DNA from: Crocinitomicaceae bacterium
GTDB lineage: Bacteria > Bacteroidota > Bacteroidia > Flavobacteriales_D > Crocinitomicaceae
Assembly (NCBI GenBank): GCA_024643365.1
Contig: JAHENC010000022.1
Location: forward strand, 16,906-80,905
DNA: 64,000 nucleotides
Direction: 5' to 3'
Positions 28,801 through 36,947 of this stretch are shown here, piece by piece. Each line of letters starts with the position of its first letter. Position 1 is the first letter of the stretch. Made by a program: the position numbers and the translations under genes. The notes beneath the pieces are model-generated. The model saw only the letters and a program-made list of their open reading frames with translations, did not search any database and had not been told where the DNA came from.

Positions 28801-30139
28801 TTTTACTGAATTTTGAGGCAGATTCGTATACTTGTTGATTCATTTGGTCCTTCGACAAAATACTATTTCCCCGTTTGTTTAGTAAGTGTAATGTTGATTC
28901 TACAATGATCACTGCGCCATCGATGATCAATCCGAAGTCTAAGGCACCCAAACTCATTAAGTTTCCTGAAACTCCAAAAACATTCATGAGCGAAATGGCA
29001 ATCAGCATCGCCAAAGGAATTACTGAAGCGACAATAAGTCCGGCACGCAAATTCCCTAGTAAAAGCACCAAAACGAAGATGACAATTAAGGCTCCTTCAA
29101 TCAAGTTATTTGTCACCGTTGAAATCGCTCGATCCACAAGATCTGTTCGATCTAAGTAGACATTTAATTCAACTCCCTCTGGTAAATTCGACTCGATTTG
29201 GGCCATTTTTTCCTTCACCAAGCTTATTACCTCAGATGAATTAGCACCTTTCAACATCAATACGATGCCCCCAACTGCTTCACCGTCAGTATTATAGGTT
29301 AAGGCTCCATAGCGAACCGCTTTTCCGAATTCCACTTTTGCGACATCGCGAATGTAGACTGGCATAGCGGACTCCGAATGTTTCACCTGAATATTCTCAA
29401 TATCCGTTAAACTTTGAATGAGTCCCTCTGTACGAATATACGTTGTCATAGAATTCCGTTCAATGTATGCTCCTCCAGTATTTTGATTGTTTCGTTCAAT
29501 CGCCTGAAAAACATCGCTTAAAGTTATTCCGTTGGACTTCAGCAGAAACGGATCAATGGCGATTTCATATGTTTTTAGGTTCCCACCAAATCCACTGACA
29601 TCAGCAACCCCTTTAACCCCTAAAAGTTGACGACGAATGATCCAATCTTGAATCGTTCTAAGTTCTGTTGGTGTGAATTTCTTACTAAAACCCGGCTTTG
29701 CTTTCAGCGTATATTGATAAATCTCACCCAATCCAGTACTTAAAGGCGCCAAAAATGGATCACCATATCCCGGTGGAATGGAAGCTTTTGCATCTGATAG
29801 GCGCTCCAAAACTTGTTGACGTGCCCAGTAAATGTCTGTTTCCTCTGAAAATACAATAGTAACGACACTGAGTCCAAAACGACTAAACGAACGAATTTCT
29901 TCGATTCCAGGTGTTGTTGCCATTGACTGCTCCACGGGAAACGTGACAAAACGCTCAATATCCTCAGCTCCTGAAGACGGTGAAACAGTGACGATTTGCA
30001 CTTGATTATTTGTGATGTCCGGAACGGCATCAATGGGTAATTTAGAAAGGGAAAAAAGTCCCCAAACAATGATTCCCAAAGTCAAAACAGCAACAATTAA
30101 CTTGTTCTGAATCGACCAATGAATGATTCGATTTAACAT
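25802..30139 (-). CDS. CusA/CzcA RND metal efflux pump fused to TolC-like channel
   Basis: A proton-driven heavy-metal exporter of 1445 residues. Residues 1-1030 are a complete CusA/CzcA pump: the first membrane helix (IVAVLTLGIIVWGLFSLS), the porter domains, TM4 with the proton-relay DFGLIIDGAVIIVES near 400-415, and twelve predicted membrane helices ending at ILPILYLIF. Residues 1034-1445 are an outer-membrane factor of the CzcC/TolC type (LNYQKAYELMLSQNGQI to the final INQYNQTSIQLNWY), about 410 residues. Such fusions are known in Bacteroidota. The junction holds an in-frame ATG (27038-27040) followed by a signal-peptide-like stretch. Substrate is probably Cu, Ag, Co, Zn or Cd; the sequence does not decide which. 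Confidence 0.94.
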   Translation of the reverse strand: MLNRIIHWSIQNKLIVAVLTLGIIVWGLFSLSKLPIDAVPDITNNQVQIVTVSPSSGAEDIERFVTFPVEQSMATTPGIEEIRSFSRFGLSVVTIVFSEETDIYWARQQVLERLSDAKASIPPGYGDPFLAPLSTGLGEIYQYTLKAKPGFSKKFTPTELRTIQDWIIRRQLLGVKGVADVSGFGGNLKTYEIAIDPFLLKSNGITLSDVFQAIERNNQNTGGAYIERNSMTTYIRTEGLIQSLTDIENIQVKHSESAMPVYIRDVAKVEFGKAVRYGALTYNTDGEAVGGIVLMLKGANSSEVISLVKEKMAQIESNLPEGVELNVYLDRTDLVDRAISTVTNNLIEGALIVIFVLVLLLGNLRAGLIVASVIPLAMLIAISLMNVFGVSGNLMSLGALDFGLIIDGAVIIVESTLHLLNKRGNSILSKDQMNQQVYESASKFSKSAVFGQIIILVVYLPILALVGIEGKMFKPMAQTVIFAILGALVLSLTYVPMISSMFLSKKISTKETISDKMVNAIRSKYTPMLKALLRRQKMVLAVIAALFVLSIFAFKQLGAEFIPSLDEGDFAVETRLMTGTSLTKTIEATGKASQILLSNFPEVKKVVGKIGTAEIPTDPMPMEACDLMIILKDKEEWTSASSKEELAGKMQAKLEESLPNVSFGFQQPIQMRFNELMTGAKQDVVVKIYGEDFKKLALYSKQIGSIASKIKGVQDVYVEEMSGLPQMIVQYDREALARYNVSLDEVNRVVNLGFAGQASGFVFEGEKRFELVVKLKPEFRDNITDLNQLFVSNENGEEIPISELAHISIKNGPNQIQREDAKRRILVGFNVRGRDVESIVMELEKEMKNKVKFDTGYFPKIGGTFENLIHARDRLIIAVPVSLLLIFFLLYLTFQSLKQAALIFSAIPLASIGGIYALYLRDMPFSISAGVGFIALFGVAVLNGIVLIAEFNTLRKSGMPIMLVVIRGTASRLRPVLLTAAVASLGFLPMALSHGSGAEVQKPLATVVIGGLISATLLTLFILPILYLIFEKPMKRFKAKNLSLMIFFLIGISNMFAQNTLNYQKAYELMLSQNGQIAASKLEQNKQELLGKANSGIPSTTINGMMGQYNSYYKKDNNITINQSIPFPTTFKEEKNLGKEKGKLSQIESELLIRDLSQKLALSFDQYRFVQTEINYLKSLDSSLNILEQKSKIRFELQDISRLDYSLIQTKRMRLSNDISLLESDLLGEKRKIASLLKLDENTFDIEQAVYQKQLNILQSGVTENHPLMLWYNQNEGIYLQEKRVNVSHQLPEINLGYFNQTLVGIQNVNGVDTKFTQANRFQGYMVGANVPLFWGAYKNRNEATALSLQQNELEKEQTTQAMQREFSQLVDRLNLLSVSIDKLGGQLTNELRFLTDDAKAKFEVGEISFIEFLQIQQQRSELELSYLHLINQYNQTSIQLNWYR

Positions 30140-30192
30140 AAAAATAGATTGAATGAACTAATTGAAAGAAAGCAGTAGAACTGCAGGATCAA

Positions 30193-30582
30193 TTAAGACA
30201 ATTGAGGCGGATGCCAAATAGAATGAAAATCATTTGAAATAAATGAAATCACTTTACTATTATTTTGATTTTGCTCAACAAATACTTCAACTTGCGTTTG
30301 AACAACAGGAATGGGTGTTTCGAAATGCTCCGTAAAATAAATCGCCGCAACTTGAACTGTCGTTTTTAAAGGAAGCTCTTGATGTTCCTTGTCAAAATCA
30401 GCGAATTTGTTGAAATAATGTTCCTTAATAAAGGAAGATAGCGTCGCTTCCTTTGATTCAGATTGGTATTCTTCGTAGTGTTCGATGAATGCTGACGCAT
30501 TTAACAATTGAATTCCTTGCCAATTTGGAGCAAGGGACAACAATGAAAAATACAGCATTAATAGAAAACTAATGAACCTCAT
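30193..30582 (-). CDS. Small secreted protein with C-terminal WHPP tail
   Basis: A protein of 129 residues beginning with a signal sequence (MRFISFLLMLYFSLLSLA). The mature part is acidic, with scattered histidines (FIEHYEEYQ, KEHYFNKF, DFDKEHQELPLK) and a strict C-terminal end, FHSIWHPPQLS (W123-H124-P125-P126). It leads the metal-efflux operon, 53 bases ahead of the pump gene. Similar small proteins next to CusA-type pumps are common in Bacteroidota, with no function that I know of. Periplasmic metal binding or sensing is an inference from position and histidines. Confidence 0.75.
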   Translation of the reverse strand: MRFISFLLMLYFSLLSLAPNWQGIQLLNASAFIEHYEEYQSESKEATLSSFIKEHYFNKFADFDKEHQELPLKTTVQVAAIYFTEHFETPIPVVQTQVEVFVEQNQNNSKVISFISNDFHSIWHPPQLS

Positions 30583-30586
30583 ATTT

Positions 30587-30594
30587 CAAATGTA
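30587..30594 (-). promoter_or_regulatory. TAnnTTTG -7 box 4 bases before efflux operon
   Basis: On the minus strand TACATTTG, exact to the consensus and identical to the pyrD box, ends 4 bases before the ATG of the first efflux gene at 30582. No -33 element is obvious. Confidence 0.6.
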
Positions 30595-30732
30595 CATCAA
30601 TTTTGAAGGATTCATCCATTCATGGTTCGATTTAACACCTATTTAACACATTAAGTAACAGTAAAAATGAATTGATAAATATGACTTCAACAAACAAGTC
30701 TTGATGAAATTCAATTAATTTTAGTGAAAATT

Positions 30733-32709
30733 ATGAAAATGAAAAGAAACTCATTGTTACTGTATTTCCTATTTCTCCTTAGCAGTATTTCTTTTGGACA
30801 AGAGTCTGCCGTTCATTGCGCAAAAAGAGACCATCGAACTCAAATGGTGAAGAGTGCCACTTTGAATATTGGTCAAATTGCTGAAACGGAAAAATACGAT
30901 GTCCATTTTTACCAATTGGATCTCAGCATGACAAATATCTCCACAAGTTTAAGTGGTACAGGAAGTATTCATGCGACGGCAAAACAACCGTTGGACAGCG
31001 CTTTGTTTGAACTATTCTCTACTTTAACTATTACCCAAATTCGCCTTGATGGACAGCCTGTTAACTATTCGCGCGTTGCAAGCGCGGTGAAAGTTCCAGT
31101 CAATGCACTTGTGAACCAATCCTTTATCATCGAAGTAGATTATAATGGAACTCCACCTACAGCACAAACCAATCCATTGGGTGGAAGCGGAATGACCGCT
31201 GCCGCTTCTCCCTCTTGGGGAAACAAAGTCGTTTGGTCTTTATCCGAACCCTTTTCTGCATTTGAATGGTTTCCTTGTAAACAAAGTTTAACGGATAAAG
31301 CGGACTCTTGTGCAGTTTCAATCACCGTTCCGGATACCTGTAAAGCAGGATCCAACGGTATCCTGGAGCATGTTACGCCACTCGGAAATGGTCAAACACG
31401 CTACGATTGGAAACACAGACACCCCATCGATTATTACCTGATTTCTGTTTCCGTGGCGAAGTACATTGAATACAATGTGTATGCAAATCCAGTTGGAGCT
31501 CCGAATCCCATTTTAATTCAAAATTACATTTACGACAATCCTGGAACCTTGCCGAATTTTCAAGCAGAGATAGACGAAACCGCAGATTTCATCGAATTGT
31601 ATTATGATTTGTATGGACCCTATCCGTTTGAAGATGAAAAATATGGACATTGCATGGCACCCATTTCCGGCGGAATGGAACACCAAACAATGACAACCCA
31701 AGGATTTTTCGAAAAGACACTGACCTCGCATGAGCTGGCACATCAATGGTGGGGAGATAACGTAACTTGTGCGTCATGGTGTGACATTTGGATCAACGAA
31801 GGATTTGCATCGTATAGCGAATATTTGATGCTAGAAAATCTGTATCCGGGCGAACAAGGTCCATTCATGCAGCAGGTTCACAACAGTGTCATGAATCAGT
31901 CAGGCGGAAGTGTTTGGGTCCTAGATAGCTTGAACGAAAGTCGCATTTTCAGTGGTCGCTTAACCTACGACAAAGGATCAGGGATTATACATTCATTGCG
32001 TTACGAAATCAATAACGACCAACTTTTCTTTGATGGCCTGCGTGCTTTTCAAGTTGCATTCAAAGACAGCACAGCGACCGGAATTGCTTTTAAAAATTTC
32101 ATGGAGAATTTTACCGGAATGGATTTATCACCATTTTTCAATCAATGGTATTTTGGAGAAGGTTATCCAACCTATTCCGTGAAATGGAATCAGACTGGAA
32201 ATGACGTTGCCATCGAGATCTCGCACACATCGTCCATGTCGCAGGTGACACCGACCTTTACGAACGACATCGATTTACGGTTTATTCGTCAAGGACAAAC
32301 GGACACGATCATTCGTTTCAACATTAACTCAAATAACGAGCAATTCAGCATTTATAATATCGGAACATTAAGTGGTTCCATAAGTATCGACCCAAAAAAT
32401 TGGATCATCAATAAAGTAGGAAGCATTACAGAGGACCCTAACCTGAATCTAGGAATGGAGTCAAGTTTGGATGTAAAAAACATGCATCTTTACCCGAATC
32501 CAAGTTCTGGAGAATTTACCATTCAAAACATTCCAGTTAACGCGGATTTTTTCGACCTTTTTGATCAAGCCGGAAGATTTATTTTAACTCAAAAAGTAAC
32601 CAAAGAGGGACTAATTCGTCTAAATGATTTGTCCGACGGAACCTATATTTTTAGTTTGGTACTTTCGGATGGACAACGAAAAACGTCCATGATTCAAATA
32701 AAAAAATAA
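30733..32709 (+). CDS. M1-family metallopeptidase with T9SS sorting tail
   Basis: A secreted zinc aminopeptidase of 658 residues, from the ATG at 30733 (another in-frame ATG at 30739 and a GTG at 30724 are possible). The signal ends near SISFGQ. The M1 exopeptidase motif GGMEHQTM (near 313) and the zinc site HELAHQWWGD (near 332) with the downstream glutamate in NEGFASYSEY are complete. From about residue 585 a type IX tail follows (MHLYPNPSSGEFTIQNIP and DLSDGTYIFSL), so it is exported across the outer membrane. There is no sign of degradation. Likely used for peptide nutrition. Confidence 0.93.
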   Translation: MKMKRNSLLLYFLFLLSSISFGQESAVHCAKRDHRTQMVKSATLNIGQIAETEKYDVHFYQLDLSMTNISTSLSGTGSIHATAKQPLDSALFELFSTLTITQIRLDGQPVNYSRVASAVKVPVNALVNQSFIIEVDYNGTPPTAQTNPLGGSGMTAAASPSWGNKVVWSLSEPFSAFEWFPCKQSLTDKADSCAVSITVPDTCKAGSNGILEHVTPLGNGQTRYDWKHRHPIDYYLISVSVAKYIEYNVYANPVGAPNPILIQNYIYDNPGTLPNFQAEIDETADFIELYYDLYGPYPFEDEKYGHCMAPISGGMEHQTMTTQGFFEKTLTSHELAHQWWGDNVTCASWCDIWINEGFASYSEYLMLENLYPGEQGPFMQQVHNSVMNQSGGSVWVLDSLNESRIFSGRLTYDKGSGIIHSLRYEINNDQLFFDGLRAFQVAFKDSTATGIAFKNFMENFTGMDLSPFFNQWYFGEGYPTYSVKWNQTGNDVAIEISHTSSMSQVTPTFTNDIDLRFIRQGQTDTIIRFNINSNNEQFSIYNIGTLSGSISIDPKNWIINKVGSITEDPNLNLGMESSLDVKNMHLYPNPSSGEFTIQNIPVNADFFDLFDQAGRFILTQKVTKEGLIRLNDLSDGTYIFSLVLSDGQRKTSMIQIKK

Positions 32710-32747
32710 AAAAATACGTTATAGCCGTACATTTAAACAACTACAAA

Positions 32748-33593
32748 ATGAAAAAAGTGACCCTACTTGCAGCATTAATTTTAAGCACCGCTGCCTTTTC
32801 CCAAAATTTAAAGATCAGTGAAATTCATATTTCTAGTGGTACTGGTTCAATGGGATCACAACAAGGAACCTTGAGTGATTTCGCTAAACTGGCTCCAAAT
32901 TCAGCTGTTTTAGGAATGGATTTAAGTCAACTCACACCCTATAACTACAATTATTTCAATGGATTTGGAATGAATTCCGGTTCTAACTCCACTAGCCTTC
33001 AATTAGGTTTAGAATGTGCAAAAATGCCGAAAATCAACTTTCGTGTGGGCATCACGCATGTGAGTAATTACTCATTATTGTCCGCGCATGGTTCATTTTA
33101 CGAATCGGCACCTTATGACACTTTGACTTCATCACAAACCGGACAACAAACATTTATTGATTCAAGCCATTCAAAGTCCTATGATATGAATTATTCCAAT
33201 CAACAAATCCGTTTAGATGGCGCAGTGATTTTCCGCATGTTCCCGGAAAAACGTTGGTCATTACACACAGGATTGGGAGCTTCGATTGGAATGAGTTACC
33301 ATGCAACAACCTCTCTAAGATACTGGGAATCATCTAGTATAAATGGCAACAATGGAGGTTATTATAACGAATCAGGAAAGAACGAAACATTCCAAAACAA
33401 AAATTCTTTAGGTGCTGCATTGTATATTCCTTTCGGTGTTGACTTTTGTATTGGTAAAAAACGTGACTTCTGGATGCCTTTTCATGTGTATGCTGAATCG
33501 AGACCAAGTTTAAACATAAATACAATCACTGGAATTGGCACAACTTTTAGTCCAGGAATGAGTTCAGCCGTTGGACTTCGCGTAAAATTATAG
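32748..33593 (+). CDS. Secreted protein of unknown function, barrel-like
   Basis: A protein of 281 residues with the signal peptide MKKVTLLAALILSTAAFSQ. The mature sequence is rich in Ser, Asn and aromatic residues in short strands (LQLGLECAKMPKINFRVGITHV, RLDGAVIFRMFPEKRWSLHTG, AALYIPFGVDFCIGKKR), and it ends SAVGLRVKL. This fits a small outer-membrane beta-barrel, but no family is recognised. A box with one mismatch (TACATTTA, 32728-32735) lies 12 bases upstream. A terminator follows. Confidence 0.7.
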   Translation: MKKVTLLAALILSTAAFSQNLKISEIHISSGTGSMGSQQGTLSDFAKLAPNSAVLGMDLSQLTPYNYNYFNGFGMNSGSNSTSLQLGLECAKMPKINFRVGITHVSNYSLLSAHGSFYESAPYDTLTSSQTGQQTFIDSSHSKSYDMNYSNQQIRLDGAVIFRMFPEKRWSLHTGLGASIGMSYHATTSLRYWESSSINGNNGGYYNESGKNETFQNKNSLGAALYIPFGVDFCIGKKRDFWMPFHVYAESRPSLNINTITGIGTTFSPGMSSAVGLRVKL

Positions 33594-33621
33594 TCAGAAT
33601 AAGTTATAATGATTCTAAATT

Positions 33622-33653
33622 AGAGCCTTCTTCAATCGGAGGCTCTTTTTTTT
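33622..33653 (+). terminator. Rho-independent terminator before the nuo operon
   Basis: AGAGCCTTC pairs with GGAGGCTCT (one G-T wobble) across a 7-base loop and is followed by nine or more T residues. It separates the secreted-protein gene from the nuo promoter. Confidence 0.9.
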
Positions 33654-33674
33654 TGCCTTTTTATCCACATTTTC

Positions 33675-33705
33675 ATTGGGGAATTGAAATGAAAAGGTAA
33701 ATTTG
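33675..33705 (+). promoter_or_regulatory. Promoter of the nuo operon
   Basis: ATTG (33675-33678) and TAAATTTG (33698-33705) are separated by 19 bases, the preferred spacing of the Bacteroidota -33/-7 promoter (TTTG and TAnnTTTG). The predicted start site lies about 60 bases before nuoA, so unlike several genes in this window the operon has a normal leader. Confidence 0.75.
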
Positions 33706-33773
33706 TGTCGCTTAAACAAACCTAATTTTAATAAGTTTGTTAGTAAACAAAGAACCGGACAAAATCAGTTCCT

Positions 33774-34148
33774 ATGCAAGAAATTTCTACAAGCGCTAAT
33801 TACATTCCGCTTTTGTTACAAATAGTGGTTGCTGCTGCATTTGTGATATTTACGTTAGTGGTAACGCACAAATTAACACCCCGTATCAATTCTGACCGAA
33901 AGGATGAAAACTTCGAATGTGGTATTGAAGCGGAGGGAAATGCACGTTTCCCAGTATCGGTAAGGTATTTTATGACAGCTATCCTATTTGTATTATTCGA
34001 TGTGGAGGTCATTTTCTTTTATCCGTACGCGGTTAATTTTTACGAATTAAAAATGGAGGGCTTACTCGCATTGATCATGTTTGTTGGGTTCTTCCTAGTT
34101 GGATTCTTATACATTAGACTTAAAGGTGCTTTAGAATGGGAAAAATAG
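33774..34148 (+). CDS. nuoA: NADH-quinone oxidoreductase subunit A
   Basis: Membrane subunit of complex I, 124 residues, three helices ([58 protein letters not shown]). The [10 protein letters not shown] motif in the loop and the acidic FDVEV in helix 2 are the family hallmarks. It is the first of fourteen nuo genes in canonical order A to N. Its stop lies 13 bases inside nuoB. Confidence 0.95.
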   Translation: MQEISTSANYIPLLLQIVVAAAFVIFTLVVTHKLTPRINSDRKDENFECGIEAEGNARFPVSVRYFMTAILFVLFDVEVIFFYPYAVNFYELKMEGLLALIMFVGFFLVGFLYIRLKGALEWEK

Positions 34149-34690
34149 ACGACGTAGAAGTCATCAACGGTGAAGGTTATCAGTTGACGACATTGGACAA
34201 AGCCATTGGACTTGCACGCGCAAATTCAGTTTGGCCACTACCATTTGCAACATCATGTTGTGGAATTGAATTCATGGCAACGATGGGTAGTGCTTATGAC
34301 TTATCTCGTTTCGGAATGGAACGCATGTCCTTCTCTCCGCGCCAAGCGGATTTATTGATTGTAGCAGGTACCATCTCAAAAAAATTAGGTCCAGTTTTGA
34401 AAAAAGTATACGAACAAATGTCCGAGCCGAAATGGGTTCTTTCTGTTGGTGCGTGTGCTTGTTCAGGAGGAATCTTTGATACATACAGCGTTTTACAAGG
34501 AATTGATCGCATCATTCCCGTAGATGTTTATGTGCCTGGATGTCCACCAAGACCAGAGCAAATTATTGATGGTGTGATGAACATTCACGAATTGGTAAAA
34601 AACGAATCGAATCGTCGTCGTTACAGTGACGAATACAAACACTTGATGCAAAACTATAACATAGAAATCGAAGATGGAAAAGCTGAATAA
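34136..34690 (+). CDS. nuoB: NADH-quinone oxidoreductase subunit B
   Basis: Peripheral subunit of 184 residues carrying cluster N2, the last electron carrier before quinone. The four cysteine ligands lie in [17 protein letters not shown] and [14 protein letters not shown]. Overlaps both neighbours (nuoA by 13 bases, nuoC by 17), indicating translational coupling. Confidence 0.97.
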   Translation: MGKIDDVEVINGEGYQLTTLDKAIGLARANSVWPLPFATSCCGIEFMATMGSAYDLSRFGMERMSFSPRQADLLIVAGTISKKLGPVLKKVYEQMSEPKWVLSVGACACSGGIFDTYSVLQGIDRIIPVDVYVPGCPPRPEQIIDGVMNIHELVKNESNRRRYSDEYKHLMQNYNIEIEDGKAE

Positions 34691-35189
34691 TGAAGCCATC
34701 TTGAACTTGATTCAAGGAGCTTTCCCGAACGATGTGTTGTTTCATGAAGAACCTTATGGCTTATTAACCATAGAGGTAACTGCAGCGAAGGGACATGAAA
34801 TCATCGAATGGTTAAAAAACCATGAGACATTAAGTGTAAACTACTTAACAAATATTGCAGCCGTTCATTATCCAGAAGATGCTGGACGTGAGTTTGCTGT
34901 CGTATATCAACTTCACAGTTGGAAGAATTTATTTAGACTTCGAATCAAATGCTACTTGCCGAAAGAAAATGTTTCCATCGCCTCTTTGGTGGACATTTTT
35001 CCAGGTGCGAATTGGATGGAAAGAGAATCCTACGACTTTTTTGGAGTAGAATTTATCGGACATCCGGACATGCGTCGCATTTTGAACGAAGACAGCATGG
35101 ACTATTTCCCAATGCGCAAAGAATACGCTTTGGAGGATGATACCCGTGAAGATAAAGATGATCGCTATTTTGGACGTAATAACCAATAA
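34674..35189 (+). CDS. nuoC: NADH-quinone oxidoreductase subunit C
   Basis: Hydrophilic connecting subunit, 171 residues, separate from NuoD (in E. coli the two are fused). The signature [24 protein letters not shown], here broken around the middle for length, spans about 115-138, followed by FPMRKEY. It holds the N2-side docking surface for NuoB and NuoD. The stop shares one base with the nuoD start. Confidence 0.95.
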   Translation: MEKLNNEAILNLIQGAFPNDVLFHEEPYGLLTIEVTAAKGHEIIEWLKNHETLSVNYLTNIAAVHYPEDAGREFAVVYQLHSWKNLFRLRIKCYLPKENVSIASLVDIFPGANWMERESYDFFGVEFIGHPDMRRILNEDSMDYFPMRKEYALEDDTREDKDDRYFGRNNQ

Positions 35190-36409
35190 TGATGAGTGAA
35201 CTAAAAACAAAAGAAGCTTTCGCTCAATCGTCAGAGACGATTGACGGAAACATTGCAACCATTAACTTTGGTCCAACTCACCCTTCAACACATGGTATTT
35301 TTCAAAATGTATTGAAAGTGGATGGGGAGAAAATTATCTCATCAGAACAAACGGTTGGCTATATCCACCGTGCGTTTGAGAAACTTTCGGAACGTCGTCC
35401 CTATAATCAAATCACACCGATTACGGATCGATTAAACTATTGCTCCTCCCCTATTAACAACATGGGATGGGAAATGACCGTTGAGAAATTAATTGGTGCA
35501 GAAATTCCAAAGCGTGTGCAATATATGCGCGTGATCATTATGGAACTAGCACGTATTGCAGATCACTTGATTTGTAACTCTGTGATTGGTGTAGATGCTG
35601 GAGCTTTAACAAGCTTCTTTTATCCATTTACTGAACGCGAGAAAATTTACGAGTTGTACGAAGAGATTTGTGGTGCTCGTTTGACAACAAACATTGGACG
35701 CATTGGTGGTTTCGAACGTGATTTCACACCGGCTTTCCATACAAAATTACAGTCCTTCCTGAAAACGTTCCCGAAAGCTTTTGAAGAGTTCGATTCAATG
35801 TTGGCTCGTAACCGAATCTTCATGGATCGTACGAAAGGGGCTGGACCAATTTCTGCAGAACGTGCATTGGCGTATTCATTCTCTGGACCGAACTTAAGAG
35901 CGACAGGTGTGGATTACGATGTTCGTGCAATGCATCCGTATTCTTCGTATGAAGATTTCGATTTCATTATTCCTGTGGGAGTAAATGGAGATACATATGA
36001 TCGTTTCATGGTTCGTCAAGAAGAAATTCGTCAAAGTGTTCGTATCATTGAACAAGCATACAAAAACCTTCCTGAAGGATCGTACAAAGCAGATTTACCT
36101 GATTTCTACCTTCCAGAAAAAGCAGATGTTTACAACAACATGGAAGCGCTAATCTACCATTTCAAAATTGTCATGGGAGAAACAGAAATTCCTCCAGGCG
36201 AGGTTTATCACTCTGTAGAAGGAGGAAATGGTGAATTAGGATTTTACCTAATCAGCGATGGAGGAAGAACTCCTTATCGTTTACAATTTAGAAGACCTTG
36301 TTTTATTTATTACCAAGCATACCCTGAAATGATTTCTGGTATGTCCATTAGTGATGCCGTTCTTACCTTAAGTAGTATGAACGTTATTGCAGGTGAATTA
36401 GACGCATAA
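35189..36409 (+). CDS. nuoD: NADH-quinone oxidoreductase subunit D
   Basis: The 49-kDa quinone-site subunit, 406 residues. The FGPTHPSTHGIF motif and the tyrosine/histidine quinone pocket lie near the N-terminus, with TDRLNYCSSPINNMGW, IGRIGGFERDF and the C-terminal DAVLTLSSMNVIAGELD. It starts with two consecutive ATG codons (35189 and 35192); the first overlaps the nuoC stop by one base. Confidence 0.97.
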   Translation: MMSELKTKEAFAQSSETIDGNIATINFGPTHPSTHGIFQNVLKVDGEKIISSEQTVGYIHRAFEKLSERRPYNQITPITDRLNYCSSPINNMGWEMTVEKLIGAEIPKRVQYMRVIIMELARIADHLICNSVIGVDAGALTSFFYPFTEREKIYELYEEICGARLTTNIGRIGGFERDFTPAFHTKLQSFLKTFPKAFEEFDSMLARNRIFMDRTKGAGPISAERALAYSFSGPNLRATGVDYDVRAMHPYSSYEDFDFIIPVGVNGDTYDRFMVRQEEIRQSVRIIEQAYKNLPEGSYKADLPDFYLPEKADVYNNMEALIYHFKIVMGETEIPPGEVYHSVEGGNGELGFYLISDGGRTPYRLQFRRPCFIYYQAYPEMISGMSISDAVLTLSSMNVIAGELDA

Positions 36410-36410
36410 T

Positions 36411-36941
36411 ATGAAAATAGAAAGTCCAATTAATCAAGACTCCACGCCCGTTGTTTTCAGTGCAGAAATGATGGCTGAAATCAATTCGGTTATCGCTATG
36501 TTTCCTGAAGGGAAATCAAAAAGTGCCTTGATTCGAATTTTACACATTGTTCAAACAAATTATGGTTGGACAAGTGTTCCCGCAATGAATACAGTTGCGG
36601 AAATATTAAATATTCAACCGATTGAGGTATATGAAGTAGCATCATTCTATACGATGTTTCACTTGAATCCAGTTGGAAATTATGTTTTCGAAGTTTGTCG
36701 AACTGGACCATGTATGATCGTTGGAAGTGATGAAATCATTGCGTACATCGAGGAGAAATTAAACGTGAAAGTTGGTGGTACTACTGCTGATGGAATGTTT
36801 ACCTTGAAAACGGCAGAATGTCTTGGAGCGTGTGGTTATGCACCTGTATTGCAATGTCAATACAAGTTTCATGAACATTTGACAAAAGAAAAAGTAGATG
36901 AAATCATTGAAGCGTATCGTGCAGCTTCATTTGTAAATTAA
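36411..36941 (+). CDS. nuoE: NADH-quinone oxidoreductase subunit E
   Basis: The 24-kDa thioredoxin-fold subunit, 176 residues, with the [2Fe-2S] cluster N1a. Ligand cysteines are in CRTGPCMIVG and AECLGACGYAP. It partners NuoF in the NADH-oxidising tip. Confidence 0.95.
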   Translation: MKIESPINQDSTPVVFSAEMMAEINSVIAMFPEGKSKSALIRILHIVQTNYGWTSVPAMNTVAEILNIQPIEVYEVASFYTMFHLNPVGNYVFEVCRTGPCMIVGSDEIIAYIEEKLNVKVGGTTADGMFTLKTAECLGACGYAPVLQCQYKFHEHLTKEKVDEIIEAYRAASFVN

Positions 36942-36947
36942 GGAATT

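Noticed and set aside
25802..30139. Possible frameshift or assembly fusion producing the 1445-residue pump
   Set aside because: One uninterrupted frame with both halves complete, and CusA-TolC fusions are known in this phylum.
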